From contig NZ_CP137624.1 of assembly GCF_033880585.1 (NCBI RefSeq), positions 558,001-622,000 of the forward strand: a DNA stretch of 64,000 bases, given 5' to 3'. Numbering within the stretch: the stretch's first letter is position 1; every line of letters begins with the position of its first letter. The position numbers and the translations under genes were made by a program. This stretch comes from Lysinibacillus louembei. GTDB taxonomy: Bacteria > Bacillota > Bacilli > Bacillales_A > Planococcaceae. Below, one piece after another: positions 9,701-19,517 of the stretch. The notes under the pieces were generated by a model. It did no database searches. It was given only the letters and a program-made list of their open reading frames with translations, and was not told the origin of the DNA.

Positions 9701-10621
9701 TCACAGCGCACTATATACTGAAAATGCATCCACTATATTAAATTGCTCAGTTCGTGGTCCTCCTTCAGCTCCTGCCGTTACAAGGATGTACTCTTGTCCA
9801 TTTACCACTGCTAAGCTTGCTAAACATAAGCCTGCCTCATCTGTATAGCCCGTTTTGCCACCTACTATTTCGCCCTGAGGTAGCATGCTGGAGCTCATAT
9901 TTTGAAACATTCGACTTGTCAATGTGATGCCTTCTGGATGGAGATTTGTTGATTGTATAGAATAACGCTGTGCTGTATAAACATTTCGAAACTCCTGATT
10001 CATTAACGCATATTGTAAAAATAAGGAAATATCTTTAACCGTCGTATAATGATTAGCATTGTGTAATCCTGTTGTATTTGTAAAATTCGTATTTTCCATT
10101 TCTAGCTGCTGAGCCTTATCGTTCATAAGCTTTACAAATGCTTGCTCTGAGCCAGCAATATATTCAGCTAAACCGATTGTTGCCTCCGCACCTGACGGCA
10201 GCATAGAGCCATACAGTAAATCCTCTAAAGTAAGCTCCTCATTTGGAAGAAAACCTGCCATAGAGGCATTTTCTTGATATAAATCATCAAATATTTCCCT
10301 CGGTAATACAATGCGTTCTTGCAAATCATCAATATGTTCAATAGCTACTAAAATTGTCATCATTTTTGTTAAAGATGCTGGGTAAATAATTTGCTCACTA
10401 TTTTTATCCAATAGCACTTCATTTTTATCCAAATTCACTAAAATTGCATTGGAGCTGTGTAAACTAATATCAAGCGTTCCCTCGCTCTGTACAGGTGCGA
10501 ATAATTTTGAAGAGGCAATGTCCTGACGTAAAGACATTGAAGGCTCCCTTGTTAGCATAAAATAAAGGAATAGCGCCGTTAATATCAACAAGATACTAAA
10601 AATCCCTTTTTTCGTGAACAT
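9701..10621 (-). CDS. D-alanyl-D-alanine carboxypeptidase (peptidase S11, DacA/PBP5-like)
   Basis: Penicillin-binding D,D-carboxypeptidase that removes the terminal D-Ala from peptidoglycan stem peptides. An N-terminal signal anchor (IFSILLILTALFLYF) is followed by SLTKMM (SxxK, active Ser), SGAEA in the SxN position (Asn is replaced) and KTGYT (KTG motif). Only the catalytic domain is present; the C-terminal beta domain of classic DacA is missing. Start chosen at the ATG at 10621 with AAGGAG nine bases upstream; the frame can be opened at a TTG at 10630. It follows the VanRS-like genes and has a TCTTAAG direct repeat upstream, so it is likely a direct target of that regulator. Confidence 0.85.
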   Translation of the reverse strand: MFTKKGIFSILLILTALFLYFMLTREPSMSLRQDIASSKLFAPVQSEGTLDISLHSSNAILVNLDKNEVLLDKNSEQIIYPASLTKMMTILVAIEHIDDLQERIVLPREIFDDLYQENASMAGFLPNEELTLEDLLYGSMLPSGAEATIGLAEYIAGSEQAFVKLMNDKAQQLEMENTNFTNTTGLHNANHYTTVKDISLFLQYALMNQEFRNVYTAQRYSIQSTNLHPEGITLTSRMFQNMSSSMLPQGEIVGGKTGYTDEAGLCLASLAVVNGQEYILVTAGAEGGPRTEQFNIVDAFSVYSAL

Positions 10622-10698
10622 AAATAACAACTCCTTTTCTGTATGCTTCTATTGAAACATAAAAAAAGGAGCATTTTTTTAATTAACCATTAGTAAAT

Positions 10699-10715
10699 TC
10701 TTAAGGTTTCTTAAG
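10699..10715 (-). promoter_or_regulatory. TCTTAAG direct repeat upstream of the carboxypeptidase gene
   Basis: Two identical TCTTAAG heptamers at 10699-10705 and 10709-10715 (10-base period), overlapping the histidine kinase stop codon. The same pair occurs upstream of the response regulator (12616-12633). OmpR/PhoB-type regulators bind such direct repeats, so this is probably the operator of the VanR-like regulator. Confidence 0.55.
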
Positions 10716-11838
10716 AATTCGTTGGAATCATCACAGTAAACACGGTTTTATGATCACTTGAAGTAGCTGTAATCGTCCCACCATGCGCCTGTATAATTTC
10801 ATTGGAAATTGCTAAGCCAAGCCCCGCACCACCTGTTTGCGTCGACCTTGCGCTATCTAAACGATAAAATTTTTGAAATATCATCTCCAGCTTTTCAGCA
10901 GGAATTGTTTTCCCTACATTCGTAAATGAAATAAACGTCTGATTATTTTCGTTTCTAGCGCTAATTTCAATGGTGCTATTTGGATTACTATAGACAACTG
11001 CATTTTTTAAAATATTATTAAATACCCTTGCCAATTTATCACCATCTGCATAAATATTGATTTCATCATCTATTTGGACAACTGCTTTTTGACCTTTCGG
11101 TGCTAGCAATGGATAAAATTCATCAGCTACTTGCAATAGCATATAATTTAAAGGAATTAGATTTTTTTCTAAAATAATAGTTTGCAAATTAAATCTTGTT
11201 ATTTCAAAAAACTCATTAATTAATTGCTCCAATCTATACGATTTTTCTAATGTAATCGTGACATACTTTTCCCTTTGCTCCACCGGCATATCCTTCGCCT
11301 CATCTAAAAGGCTTAAATAACCAATAATTGATGTTAGCGGTGTTTTAATATCGTGTGCTAAATAAACAACTAAATCATTCTTTCTCTGCTCTGCTTCCTG
11401 CGCATCTTTGGCACGCTTCTCTAATTTAGCTTTTACATTGTTTAATTGCTTTTCTAAAAAATCTAGCTCAGCAGGAAGGTGAATTTCCTTCTCTGAATCC
11501 TCTGAAAGCATCATAATACCATCGCTAATTTGATTAAAATAACGAGTAAAACGAGAAAGCGCAATGTAAAAAATAATAAGTAATAATATAATAAATCCTA
11601 TAGCCAACCAAAAGGATTTATTTTGTTGAAACAATACGGAGTAAGCGTCTCTTGCTACATACCAATCTAATTGCAGCACATTTTCACAGAAGGCTATAAA
11701 TAAATCCGCAAACGGCGCTTGTAATATTCCATCAAGCAAAACGAAGCTAATGAGATAGCCACTAATGATGGCTATTACTAAAATAAAAATAATTTGCCCA
11801 ATCATTTTCCTCTTCAGTCGGCCAAATTCACTTTTCAA
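10711..11838 (-). CDS. VanS-like sensor histidine kinase
   Basis: 375 residues: two membrane helices (about 13-35 and 75-95) flank a short extracellular loop; a HAMP-like linker and coiled coil follow. The phosphoacceptor is in YLAHDIKTPLTSIIGYL (H-box). The ATPase domain shows NILKNAVVYS (N-box), QKFYRLDSAR and GGAGLGLAI (G-box). Overlaps the response regulator by 11 bases. The loop is short, as in VanS kinases that sense cell-wall antibiotics or lipid II state. No vanHAX ligase genes are nearby, so this is not a resistance operon but probably a cell-wall stress circuit. Confidence 0.85.
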   Translation of the reverse strand: MKSEFGRLKRKMIGQIIFILVIAIISGYLISFVLLDGILQAPFADLFIAFCENVLQLDWYVARDAYSVLFQQNKSFWLAIGFIILLLIIFYIALSRFTRYFNQISDGIMMLSEDSEKEIHLPAELDFLEKQLNNVKAKLEKRAKDAQEAEQRKNDLVVYLAHDIKTPLTSIIGYLSLLDEAKDMPVEQREKYVTITLEKSYRLEQLINEFFEITRFNLQTIILEKNLIPLNYMLLQVADEFYPLLAPKGQKAVVQIDDEINIYADGDKLARVFNNILKNAVVYSNPNSTIEISARNENNQTFISFTNVGKTIPAEKLEMIFQKFYRLDSARSTQTGGAGLGLAISNEIIQAHGGTITATSSDHKTVFTVMIPTNS

Positions 11839-12520
11839 TTGTATATCCCACTCCCCAAACCGTTTTAATAAACTTTGGATTTTCCGCAGAATCCTTCATT
11901 TTATCTCGCAAATTTCTAATATGGACCATAATAGTATTATTGCTGTTAAAATACTTTTCTCCCCAAACCTCCTGAAATAGCTGCTCTGAGCTAATCACCT
12001 TTCCTCTATTTAAAGATAAGTACCATAAAATAGAGAACTCAGTTGGTGTAAGAGCTAATTGCTTTTCGTTCAGAAAAACTTGACGTGTGCTTTTATTTAA
12101 AACTAAGCCAGAGAAGTCTATCGTATCTTCACTATGCTTAGCGTCCTGATTATACATTGTAAACCTTCTTATTTGAGCCTTGACACGAGCGACGAGCTCC
12201 AACGGGCGAAAAGGCTTCGTAATATAATCATCTGCTCCTAGCGAAAAGCCGTTTATTTTGTCTATCTCCTCTTCTTTTGCAGTCAGCATAATAACAGGAA
12301 AAGTGTGAGCTTCTCTAATTTTCCTTAACAGCGTAAAGCCATCTATTTCGGGCATCATCACATCTAAAATGGCTAAATCAATCGTTGTGCTTTCTATAAA
12401 TGCTAAAGCCTCTTTCGCATCGTAATATTTAAACACATTGTATTTTTCATTTATTAAATAAACTTCGATTAAATCGGCAATTTCCTTTTCATCATCTAAT
12501 ACTAAAATATTCAAATTCAA
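11828..12520 (-). CDS. VanR-like response regulator (OmpR family)
   Basis: Receiver domain plus winged-helix DNA-binding domain. Phosphoacceptor Asp in AILDVMMP; conserved Lys in DDYITKPFRPLELVARVK, a stretch strongly reminiscent of VanR (also FKYYDAKEAL). The C-terminal domain ends with the wing NPKFIKTVWGVGYTIE. I prefer the TTG start at 12520 because AAGGAGAG lies nine bases upstream and the protein then begins just before the first receiver strand, as in VanR. The frame is open from an ATG at 12568, which has no good ribosome site. Probably autoregulated through the repeat at 12616-12633. Confidence 0.85.
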   Translation of the reverse strand: MNLNILVLDDEKEIADLIEVYLINEKYNVFKYYDAKEALAFIESTTIDLAILDVMMPEIDGFTLLRKIREAHTFPVIMLTAKEEEIDKINGFSLGADDYITKPFRPLELVARVKAQIRRFTMYNQDAKHSEDTIDFSGLVLNKSTRQVFLNEKQLALTPTEFSILWYLSLNRGKVISSEQLFQEVWGEKYFNSNNTIMVHIRNLRDKMKDSAENPKFIKTVWGVGYTIEK

Positions 12521-12615
12521 GGCTTCATCTCTCCTTACTATATTCCCTACACCGTTCCCCTTGTCCATTATTATTATACATTCTCATAAATAGTACCGTA
12601 TATTTCTTGTGAATA

Positions 12616-12633
12616 TCTTAAGTTCTTCTTAAG
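12616..12633 (-). promoter_or_regulatory. TCTTAAG direct repeat upstream of the response regulator
   Basis: TCTTAAG at 12616-12622 and 12627-12633 (11-base period), about 95 bases before the start. Matches the pair near 10699 and suggests autoregulation. Confidence 0.5.
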
Positions 12634-12726
12634 AAAATATTTAGCACGGTGGGGCAATGATAGAAAGTTTTCTACAGCATTCCACACACTTTATGTTATA
12701 TTTTCATCATAAAAATGGATATTTAT

Positions 12727-12896
12727 ATGTCTAAAATAGCTGTACTTGTAGAAAAGCCTTCTGTCACATAGGAATTAAACTGTAATAAAAAGAAATGGCT
12801 TTCTTGAAGGCGATAAATATCGTCACATGGACTTTAGGTCATTTAGTAACTTCGGCAAATTCTAAAAGCTACGAAATCGAGTATAAAGTGCATTAA
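12727..12896 (+). pseudogene. Fossil 5' fragment of a topB (DNA topoisomerase III) gene
   Basis: On the plus strand, opposite to the intact topB next door. It starts with an ATG and reads MSKIAVLVEKPSVT before a stop; after frame changes it continues NGFLEGDKY, then IVTWTLGHLVTSANSKSYEIEYKVH. These match residues 1-60 of the intact protein in order (MAKSVVLAEKPSVA, GNGFLEGDKY, IVTWALGHLVTLADPESYD). At least one stop and two frameshifts make it non-functional. The rest of the 12521-13019 gap contains the operator at 12616 and the terminator at 12968; I see nothing else. Confidence 0.85.
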
Positions 12897-12967
12897 CCTA
12901 AATCATGATGGTTTTAATAAAATACAAAAGAAGCCGCATCCATTTTAGTATTTATTCAAAATAAATA

Positions 12968-13001
12968 ACCCAATTGTTTAGTGACTCCTAAACAATTGGG
13001 T
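12968..13001 (-). terminator. Terminator after topB
   Basis: Perfect 14-base stem: ACCCAATTGTTTAG at 12968-12981 and CTAAACAATTGGGT at 12988-13001 with a six-base loop. Confidence 0.85.
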
Positions 13002-13019
13002 GCATTTCATATCTACAAG

Positions 13020-15212
13020 CTATTCATCTAATTTAAGACCCTTTAATAATTCAGCAAATGCATTATTGATTGGCTCTGCTTCCTTATCCTGCTGCTTCAT
13101 ATATTTTTGCACAGAGCGTTTATCGACCTTACCTGAGCCTTCTTTCTTACGACGTGCTTCAAAGGCAGACAGTTTTTCACGGTAACCACATTTACATACG
13201 AAAATTTGCCCTTCACCTTCGCCACGTAGTTCAAGCTTTTTCTTACATTGTGGACAACGTGCATTCGTCGTGCGTGAAACATTTTTACGATGACCACATT
13301 CACGATCCTGGCAAACAAGCATTTTGCCCTTTTTACCATTGACCTCAAGCATCGGCTTGCCACAATCTGGGCAAGTTTTTGTTGAGATATTATCATGCTT
13401 GTATTTTTTATCGTTATTTTTAATATCTGTTACGATTGCTTTCGTATGCTCTTTCATTTCATTAATGAACGTGTCCTTTTGTAGCTTGCCTTTTGCAATC
13501 AATTCTAGCTTTTGCTCCCACTCGGCTGTCGTCGCTGGCGAGCGCAATTCTTCAGGTGCTAAATCAAGCAATTGGCGCCCTTTCGATGTAATGAAAATAT
13601 CTTTACCGCCACGCTTTTCAATCATAAAGGAATTGAACAGTTTATCAATAATATCCGCACGTGTCGCAACAGTGCCAAGCCCACCTGTTGATTTCAATGT
13701 GTCTGCTAAACGTTTGTCATCCGTCTCTAAATATTTTGTCGGATTTTCCATCGCCGATAATAATGTCGCCTCTGTGAAGCGCGCTGGTGGCTTTGTTTGA
13801 CCGGATGTTCCTGCGATTAAGCGCGTTTTCAGCACATCACCTTTATTAAGTCGAGGTAACAGCTGCTCCTTCACATCTTCGTTTGTTTCTTCATCATCAA
13901 AGCGATTTTGGTAAACCTCTTTCCAGCCTGCGTTCAGCACCGTTTTACCTTTCGCAATAAATTTCTCCGCTGCAATTTCAGCCTGCACTGTTAATTGCTC
14001 GTACTCATGTGCTGGTAATAATACTGCAAGGAAACGCTTGACAACTAAATCATAAATTTTACGTTCCTTATCGGAAAATGCCGATAAATTGACATATGCC
14101 TCTGTTGGAATAATGGCATGGTGATCGCTGACCTTGCTATCATCGACAAACGCTTTCGTTGCTTTAATTGGCTTTGTCGCTATCTTATTGGCAATTGTGC
14201 GATAATCGCCTACTGCGCATGCCTTTAAACGCTCTGGCAATGTACCCACAATATCCGATGAAATATAACGTGAATCTGTACGTGGATATGTCAGCACTTT
14301 ATGCGATTCATAAAGCTTTTGCATAATATTTAATGTTTCTTTAGCTGAATAACCGAACAGCTTGTTCGCATCACGCTGAAGCTCTGTTAAATCATACAGC
14401 GCTGGTGCAAAGGATTTCTTTGGCTTTCGTTCCACATTGATAACCTTCGCATCTTGGCGACCTAGCGTTTTAATAATGCTGTCGATTTTTTCCTTATTAA
14501 AGCTACGGCTATTACCATTTGCATCTTGCCATGTTAGTTTAATTGAGTCTGTTTGGGCTTCAATGCCGTAATATGTCTGTGCCTTAAAGTTTTTAATTTC
14601 ATCTTCGCGTGCTGCAATCATGGCCAATGTCGGTGTTTGCACACGCCCACAATTCAACTGTGCATTATGCTTCGCTGTTAATGCGCGCGTTGCATTTAAG
14701 CCGATATACCAATCTGCCTCAGAGCGTGCAATCGCTGCATGGTATAGGTTTTCATACTGTTTACCAGGCTTTAAATTAGCAAAGCCTTCTTTAATCGCTT
14801 TATCTGTAACAGAAGAAATCCATAGACGCTTGACAGGCTTATTAATTTTCGCCTTCGCTAAAATCCAACGCGCCACAAGCTCCCCCTCACGTCCTGCATC
14901 TGTCGCAATAATTACTTCATTGACATCACTACGGCTTAGCTGTGACTTTACCGCATTAAATTGTTTGCCTGATTGCTTAATCACTGTCAGCTTTAAACGC
15001 TCTGGCAGCATCGGTAAATCCTCTAAATTCCATGTTTTATATTTGACATCATAGCTTTCAGGGTCAGCAAGTGTTACTAAATGCCCTAAAGCCCATGTCA
15101 CAATGTATTTGTCACCTTCTAAAAACCCGTTACCCTTTTTATGACACTTCAGCACATTCGCAATATCGCGTGCTACTGAAGGTTTTTCTGCTAATACTAC
15201 GCTTTTTGCCAT
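13020..15212 (-). CDS. topB: DNA topoisomerase III (type IA)
   Basis: 730 residues. N-terminal Toprim domain (MAKSVVLAEKPSVARDIA; acidic triad region TDAGREGEL near residue 105). The catalytic Tyr lies in YPRTDSRYI near residue 310. The C-terminus carries two four-Cys zinc ribbons (CPDCGKPM... and CPQCKKKLEL...CKCG) ending about residue 680. It relaxes and decatenates single-stranded DNA substrates. Monocistronic, with its own terminator at 12968-13001. Length and layout match B. subtilis TopB. Confidence 0.93.
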   Translation of the reverse strand: MAKSVVLAEKPSVARDIANVLKCHKKGNGFLEGDKYIVTWALGHLVTLADPESYDVKYKTWNLEDLPMLPERLKLTVIKQSGKQFNAVKSQLSRSDVNEVIIATDAGREGELVARWILAKAKINKPVKRLWISSVTDKAIKEGFANLKPGKQYENLYHAAIARSEADWYIGLNATRALTAKHNAQLNCGRVQTPTLAMIAAREDEIKNFKAQTYYGIEAQTDSIKLTWQDANGNSRSFNKEKIDSIIKTLGRQDAKVINVERKPKKSFAPALYDLTELQRDANKLFGYSAKETLNIMQKLYESHKVLTYPRTDSRYISSDIVGTLPERLKACAVGDYRTIANKIATKPIKATKAFVDDSKVSDHHAIIPTEAYVNLSAFSDKERKIYDLVVKRFLAVLLPAHEYEQLTVQAEIAAEKFIAKGKTVLNAGWKEVYQNRFDDEETNEDVKEQLLPRLNKGDVLKTRLIAGTSGQTKPPARFTEATLLSAMENPTKYLETDDKRLADTLKSTGGLGTVATRADIIDKLFNSFMIEKRGGKDIFITSKGRQLLDLAPEELRSPATTAEWEQKLELIAKGKLQKDTFINEMKEHTKAIVTDIKNNDKKYKHDNISTKTCPDCGKPMLEVNGKKGKMLVCQDRECGHRKNVSRTTNARCPQCKKKLELRGEGEGQIFVCKCGYREKLSAFEARRKKEGSGKVDKRSVQKYMKQQDKEAEPINNAFAELLKGLKLDE

Positions 15213-15406
15213 TTCTTTACGCTCCTTTTACTTATGTATAGCTACTATAACATAGATTTTGCCTTGATTATGGCGAATGTGTTCACCTCTTTTGTCTTGA
15301 AAACGATTTCTTTTCGCCTCCCGAAATAAAGTTAGCGACTTTCGATAAAGAATATGATACGATACTTGTTGCTTTGATTTGATATCGGATAGAAAAGAGG
15401 TTTTTT

Positions 15407-16756
15407 ATGGCGAAGAAAACGAAAGAACTTGGCCTATTTCAATTGACTTGGCCACTCTTTTTAGAATTATTTTTATTTATGTTAATGGGGCTAGCAGATA
15501 CGCTGATGCTAAGTGCCGTTTCAGATGAAGCGGTAGCTGGAGTTGGTGCAGCAAATCAATATATCCAAATTGCTATTTTAATATTAGGTGTTATCGGCTC
15601 AGGTGCTGCCATCGTTGTTTCTCAATATTTAGGCTCGAAGCGCTTTAAAGAGGCTTCCAAAATTTCAGCGTTGTCAGTGTCGCTCAACCTTTGTGTCGGT
15701 ATTATAATGAGTGCGCTGTTTATTTTATTCTCAAATAACATTATGACGATGATGAATTTACAAGGAAATGTCCTGCTATTTGCACAAAGCTATCTTGGCA
15801 TTGTCGGTGGATTTATTTTCCTGCAAGCATTAATTAATTCATTATCTGCCGTTATTCGTGTAAACGGTTGGACAAAGCAAACAATGTATGTGTCACTTGG
15901 CATGAACGTCATCCATTTAATTTTAAATTATATTTTGATTTTCGGAAAATTCGGCGCACCTGCAATGGGTGTTGAAGGTGCAGCTATTTCTTCTGTTATT
16001 AGCCGTGCGCTCGCTGCTGTCGTGTTTTTCTGGCTGCTCTATCAGGCGCTGGAGGTACGCGTAAAATTACAATACTATTATACTTTTTCAAAAGACTATA
16101 TTAAGAAAATTTTGCAAATTGGAATCCCTTCTGCTTTAGAGCAGGTGCTTTATCAAACTGCGCAAATTGTTTTCTTATATTACGTTACGTATATAGGTGC
16201 AGCCTCTCTTGCAGCACGTCAATATGTCGTCAATATTTCCATGTTTACTTATTTATTCGCAATGGCAATCGGGATGGGAACCGCTATTTTAATCGGTCGC
16301 CATGTTGGAGCAGGTGAACAGGAAATCGCCTATAAGCGTGGATGGTTTAGTGTGAAAACTGCTTTAATTTTCACACTCGTTATGGTAGCAGTCGTCATGC
16401 TTTTCCGTGAGCAATTCGTTCAGCTATTTACAAAGGACCCTGAAATTATAGCCATTGCCTCAGCTGTCCTACTATTAAGTATTTTACTTGAAACAGGACG
16501 GACAATTAATATTACGATTATTAACGCATTGCGTGCCTCTGGTGACGCACGCTTCCCCGTGAAAATCGGCTTCATTTCAATGATTTGTATGAGCTTACCA
16601 CTAGGTTATTTATTCGTCTTCGTCCTTGATATGGGATTGGTTGGTGTATGGTTAGCTATTGCAGCAGATGAGTGGCTACGCGCAATTCTTGTATTACTAC
16701 GATGGAAAAGCCGAAAATGGGAGCGCTACGCTATCGTTACGGCAAAAGCAGAATAA
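15407..16756 (+). CDS. MATE-family multidrug/cation antiporter
   Basis: 449 residues with about twelve membrane helices in two homologous halves; a NorM/DinF-like start (FQLTWPLFLELFLFMLMGLADTLMLS) and the family element ADTLMLSAVSDEAVAGVGAANQ. Expected to export cationic or amphiphilic compounds with Na+ or H+ influx. RBS AAAAGAGG before the ATG. Transcribed divergently from topB across a 194-base gap that shows only AT-rich promoter-like sequence. Confidence 0.9.
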   Translation: MAKKTKELGLFQLTWPLFLELFLFMLMGLADTLMLSAVSDEAVAGVGAANQYIQIAILILGVIGSGAAIVVSQYLGSKRFKEASKISALSVSLNLCVGIIMSALFILFSNNIMTMMNLQGNVLLFAQSYLGIVGGFIFLQALINSLSAVIRVNGWTKQTMYVSLGMNVIHLILNYILIFGKFGAPAMGVEGAAISSVISRALAAVVFFWLLYQALEVRVKLQYYYTFSKDYIKKILQIGIPSALEQVLYQTAQIVFLYYVTYIGAASLAARQYVVNISMFTYLFAMAIGMGTAILIGRHVGAGEQEIAYKRGWFSVKTALIFTLVMVAVVMLFREQFVQLFTKDPEIIAIASAVLLLSILLETGRTINITIINALRASGDARFPVKIGFISMICMSLPLGYLFVFVLDMGLVGVWLAIAADEWLRAILVLLRWKSRKWERYAIVTAKAE

Positions 16757-16761
16757 AAACA

Positions 16762-16793
16762 AAGGCTGTGCGGCGCTCTTGCCACACAGCCTT
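16762..16793. terminator. Bidirectional terminator between MATE pump and chemotaxis receptor
   Basis: AAGGCTGTG...CACAGCCTT with T-runs on both sides; serves the two convergent genes. Confidence 0.8.
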
Positions 16794-16797
16794 ATTT

Positions 16798-18309
16798 TTA
16801 TGAAAATTGCTGCTGCAACGACTGACTTAATGAGCCAAGCTCTTCGATTTCCTCATCTACTTGCTTCGCTGATTCTATTTGCTGGTCGCCGATTGCTCTT
16901 AACCTCTCTACAGAATCAAAGCCTCTTTCCGTAACAGCTAAAACTTGCTGCATATTTTCTGTTACATCTGTCGTATCACGATGAATCGCTGTCATCATAT
17001 TGTTCATTTCAATAATATATTGCAGCATTTGCTGAATCATTTGATGTATTTTTCCAAAATCAGTAGCGAATGACTCTACATTTGTTGTTGATTGTTGGAT
17101 AGCCTGTTGACCAACATTAACATGCCCAACATTCGCTTCACTTTCCTCACCAATCGTTGTAATAATTGCTTGTATTTCCTCCGCCGCACTTCGACTTTGA
17201 TCAGATAATTTACGAATCTCATCTGCTACGACCGCAAATCCTTTACCGTGCTCTCCAGCCCTTGCTGCTTCAATTGATGCATTTAATGCTAATAAATTTG
17301 TTTGATCTGCAATTGCTTGAATCATGCTTGTCATACTTTGTGCCGCAAGCGCTGATTGCTGTAACGATTTCATCGATGAAACGATAACGGAAGTTGTGTG
17401 TAATACATTTTTATTTTGCTCCTGTATTATCTCAAGTCTGCCATAGCTTTCAGTTACTGCTTTTTCTGTTGTTGTTGCTTCTCCTTGAATTTCCTCAAAG
17501 GAATCGAATGTTTTTTGAATTGAATGATGAATGCGCCCAAGATTGTCATTAACATACTGAATTGAATCAATTTGCATGGATAATCCCTCTGTCACCTCAT
17601 CAAAGGAATGCCCCATCGCCTCATTCGATTTCAAATTTTGCTCAGATTTACTCGAAACGTTCATTGAAGCTGATTGGATGCGCTCAGATAGCTTTTCAAC
17701 CTGCTGTACTAAATGGATTAAGCTTTCTTCCTTGCTACGCTTCTCTTCCTCAAGTTGCTTCGTTATCGCATTTTTCGACAAAATTTGCTTAATTGTTGCA
17801 TAGCTAGTTAATAATAAAAAGATTGCATGGATAACTAACATAAGGAAGGTATATTGGTCTGTTCCAAAAACAATTTGTGGAATAAAGAAGTAACCTGCAA
17901 CATGCTGTACTGCAAACAGTACTGTCATTAAAATCATTAATCGTACTTGCTCATAATAAGCAATGATCGCTAACACCATAAAAATCGAAAAGTGAAACTC
18001 CACTCCTCCACCAGCACTACTAATAATAGCCATACTACCGAATGTTTGCGTTAATGTATTAATCCATGGCAGTAAATGGTGCTCTGAGTTTTTAATATAA
18101 AGCACAATTCCCCATGCTAAAAATAAGAAAGGAATAATGAAAAATATATATCTCCCTACTATAGTACCTGTTGAAACTTCTGTAACTGCCCCATGTGAAT
18201 TATGCTTGCTTAATAAATGAAAATACTTCTCCAGTACAAAAACAATTATATTAATCCCAACCGTTAAAGCCGCTAATCTGAGCATTAAATAATTCTTTTT
18301 ATATTGCAT
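16798..18309 (-). CDS. Methyl-accepting chemotaxis protein with multi-helix membrane input domain
   Basis: 503 residues. The first 190 residues form about six membrane helices with no extracellular sensor domain and no evident HAMP. A coiled coil and the cytoplasmic signalling domain follow, with the conserved hairpin tip ([20 protein letters not shown]) and [15 protein letters not shown]. This type senses a membrane or intracellular signal rather than a periplasm-facing ligand and hands it to CheA/CheW. No chemotaxis genes adjoin it. Confidence 0.9.
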   Translation of the reverse strand: MQYKKNYLMLRLAALTVGINIIVFVLEKYFHLLSKHNSHGAVTEVSTGTIVGRYIFFIIPFLFLAWGIVLYIKNSEHHLLPWINTLTQTFGSMAIISSAGGGVEFHFSIFMVLAIIAYYEQVRLMILMTVLFAVQHVAGYFFIPQIVFGTDQYTFLMLVIHAIFLLLTSYATIKQILSKNAITKQLEEEKRSKEESLIHLVQQVEKLSERIQSASMNVSSKSEQNLKSNEAMGHSFDEVTEGLSMQIDSIQYVNDNLGRIHHSIQKTFDSFEEIQGEATTTEKAVTESYGRLEIIQEQNKNVLHTTSVIVSSMKSLQQSALAAQSMTSMIQAIADQTNLLALNASIEAARAGEHGKGFAVVADEIRKLSDQSRSAAEEIQAIITTIGEESEANVGHVNVGQQAIQQSTTNVESFATDFGKIHQMIQQMLQYIIEMNNMMTAIHRDTTDVTENMQQVLAVTERGFDSVERLRAIGDQQIESAKQVDEEIEELGSLSQSLQQQFS

Positions 18310-18467
18310 AACACTCCCTACCCTTCCTTTATTCCTAGTCTATCATATGAATTGTTTGCAAAAAAGATAGATAGATACCATATTACTATATAGACCTAAA
18401 CAAATTCTGAGCAAGGTTATAACAGCTAGTATCATATTACTATTCGTTACTGTAAAATAAAAAGAAA

Positions 18468-18504
18468 CTGTCGGAAAAGCATGTACCATTTGCTTTTCCA
18501 ACAG
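18468..18504 (-). terminator. Terminator after the PHP phosphatase gene
   Basis: CTGTCGGAAAAGC pairs with GCTTTTCCAACAG across an 11-base loop, just beyond the operon end at 18507. Confidence 0.75.
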
Positions 18505-18506
18505 CT

Positions 18507-19517
18507 CTACTCAATCTCTATATATTGTTTTTCTCGCTGATTAAATGTTACTAGTGAAGAAACTCCCGCATTTTTTAACTGCTGTGCATTTTCAAATGTA
18601 AATTTCCCTAAATCATCTGGGAAATGTGCATCAGATGAAACTGTAAACTCGACGCCATACGCTAATAATGTTTGCAAAAAGCGTGGGCTTGGACACATTT
18701 CCTTAACTGGATAACGATAATATAAGCCTGCATTAATTTCTGTAGCAGTATTTGTGGCAATCAACGCCTTTGCAATACGCTTATACGCTGTGTCCAAAAA
18801 AACTTTATCCTGCACTTTATAATTAAACACTTTAAAATTATCTAAATGCGCTACAAAATCGAATAAATTAGATGCAATCATGCCTTCAACTGTTTCAAAA
18901 AAACGTTGATAATGCTGCTTTAATGCCGCTTCATCCATGCGCTTAAAAATATACTCTGTTTGCGGATTATCGAAGCCCCAGCCATCCACAAAATGAACAG
19001 AGCCAATTACGAAATCCCAAGGATACCCATCTAGCAATGTCGCTAACTCTTCTTCCCCGCCGATAAAGTAATCAGCTTCGACACCAAGCTTCAGCGTCAC
19101 ACCTTGCTCACGCCATTTTTCCTTCGCTTGCTGAATCGTTTCTATAAATTCATCTATATTCTCGGTCATTACACGCTCTAGCCAATAGCGCTGTAAACTG
19201 CCGTATTCATGCTGCTTATCTAACTCCATATAACGTTCAAAGTATGCGCGTGTTTCTTTAAAGCGATATAAATGATCGACAATGCCTACTTCCCGCAAAC
19301 CTAACCGTTTTGCTTGCTGTAAATATAAATCAAGCCATTCCTCACTAAAGCAGCCTTTTTGTAATCGCTCGGATAATAATTGCACTTGTCGCTCTACATT
19401 TTGACGATAGCCCTTATCTGTAGCATCTTCTTCATAAGCTTGTAATGCTTGCGCAGTACGCTCTAGCCAACGAAATGAATATGGTCCCTCTTCTAAATGT
19501 ACATGATAATCAATCAT
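18507..19517 (-). CDS. PHP-domain phosphoesterase (histidinol-phosphatase-like)
   Basis: Last gene of a seven-gene transport operon. PHP metal motifs are visible: MIDYHVHLEE at the N-terminus (HxH), GIVDHLYRF (DH), VIGSVHFVDGW and SSDAHFPDD near residue 300. The family hydrolyses phosphate mono- or diesters with a trinuclear metal site. I start at the ATG at 19517 (GGAGGG upstream), four bases inside the DeoR stop. Far from any his gene, so histidinol phosphate is unlikely as substrate; more likely it processes the ester imported by the operon's transporter. Confidence 0.78.
   Translation of the reverse strand: MIDYHVHLEEGPYSFRWLERTAQALQAYEEDATDKGYRQNVERQVQLLSERLQKGCFSEEWLDLYLQQAKRLGLREVGIVDHLYRFKETRAYFERYMELDKQHEYGSLQRYWLERVMTENIDEFIETIQQAKEKWREQGVTLKLGVEADYFIGGEEELATLLDGYPWDFVIGSVHFVDGWGFDNPQTEYIFKRMDEAALKQHYQRFFETVEGMIASNLFDFVAHLDNFKVFNYKVQDKVFLDTAYKRIAKALIATNTATEINAGLYYRYPVKEMCPSPRFLQTLLAYGVEFTVSSDAHFPDDLGKFTFENAQQLKNAGVSSLVTFNQREKQYIEIE

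Noticed and set aside
9701-12520. Vancomycin resistance operon
   Set aside because: VanR/VanS-like proteins and a D,D-carboxypeptidase are present, but no vanH, vanA-type ligase or vanX.
18360-18460. Repeated CATATTACTAT near 18378 and 18433
   Set aside because: Only two short AT-rich copies; likely chance in AT-rich DNA.
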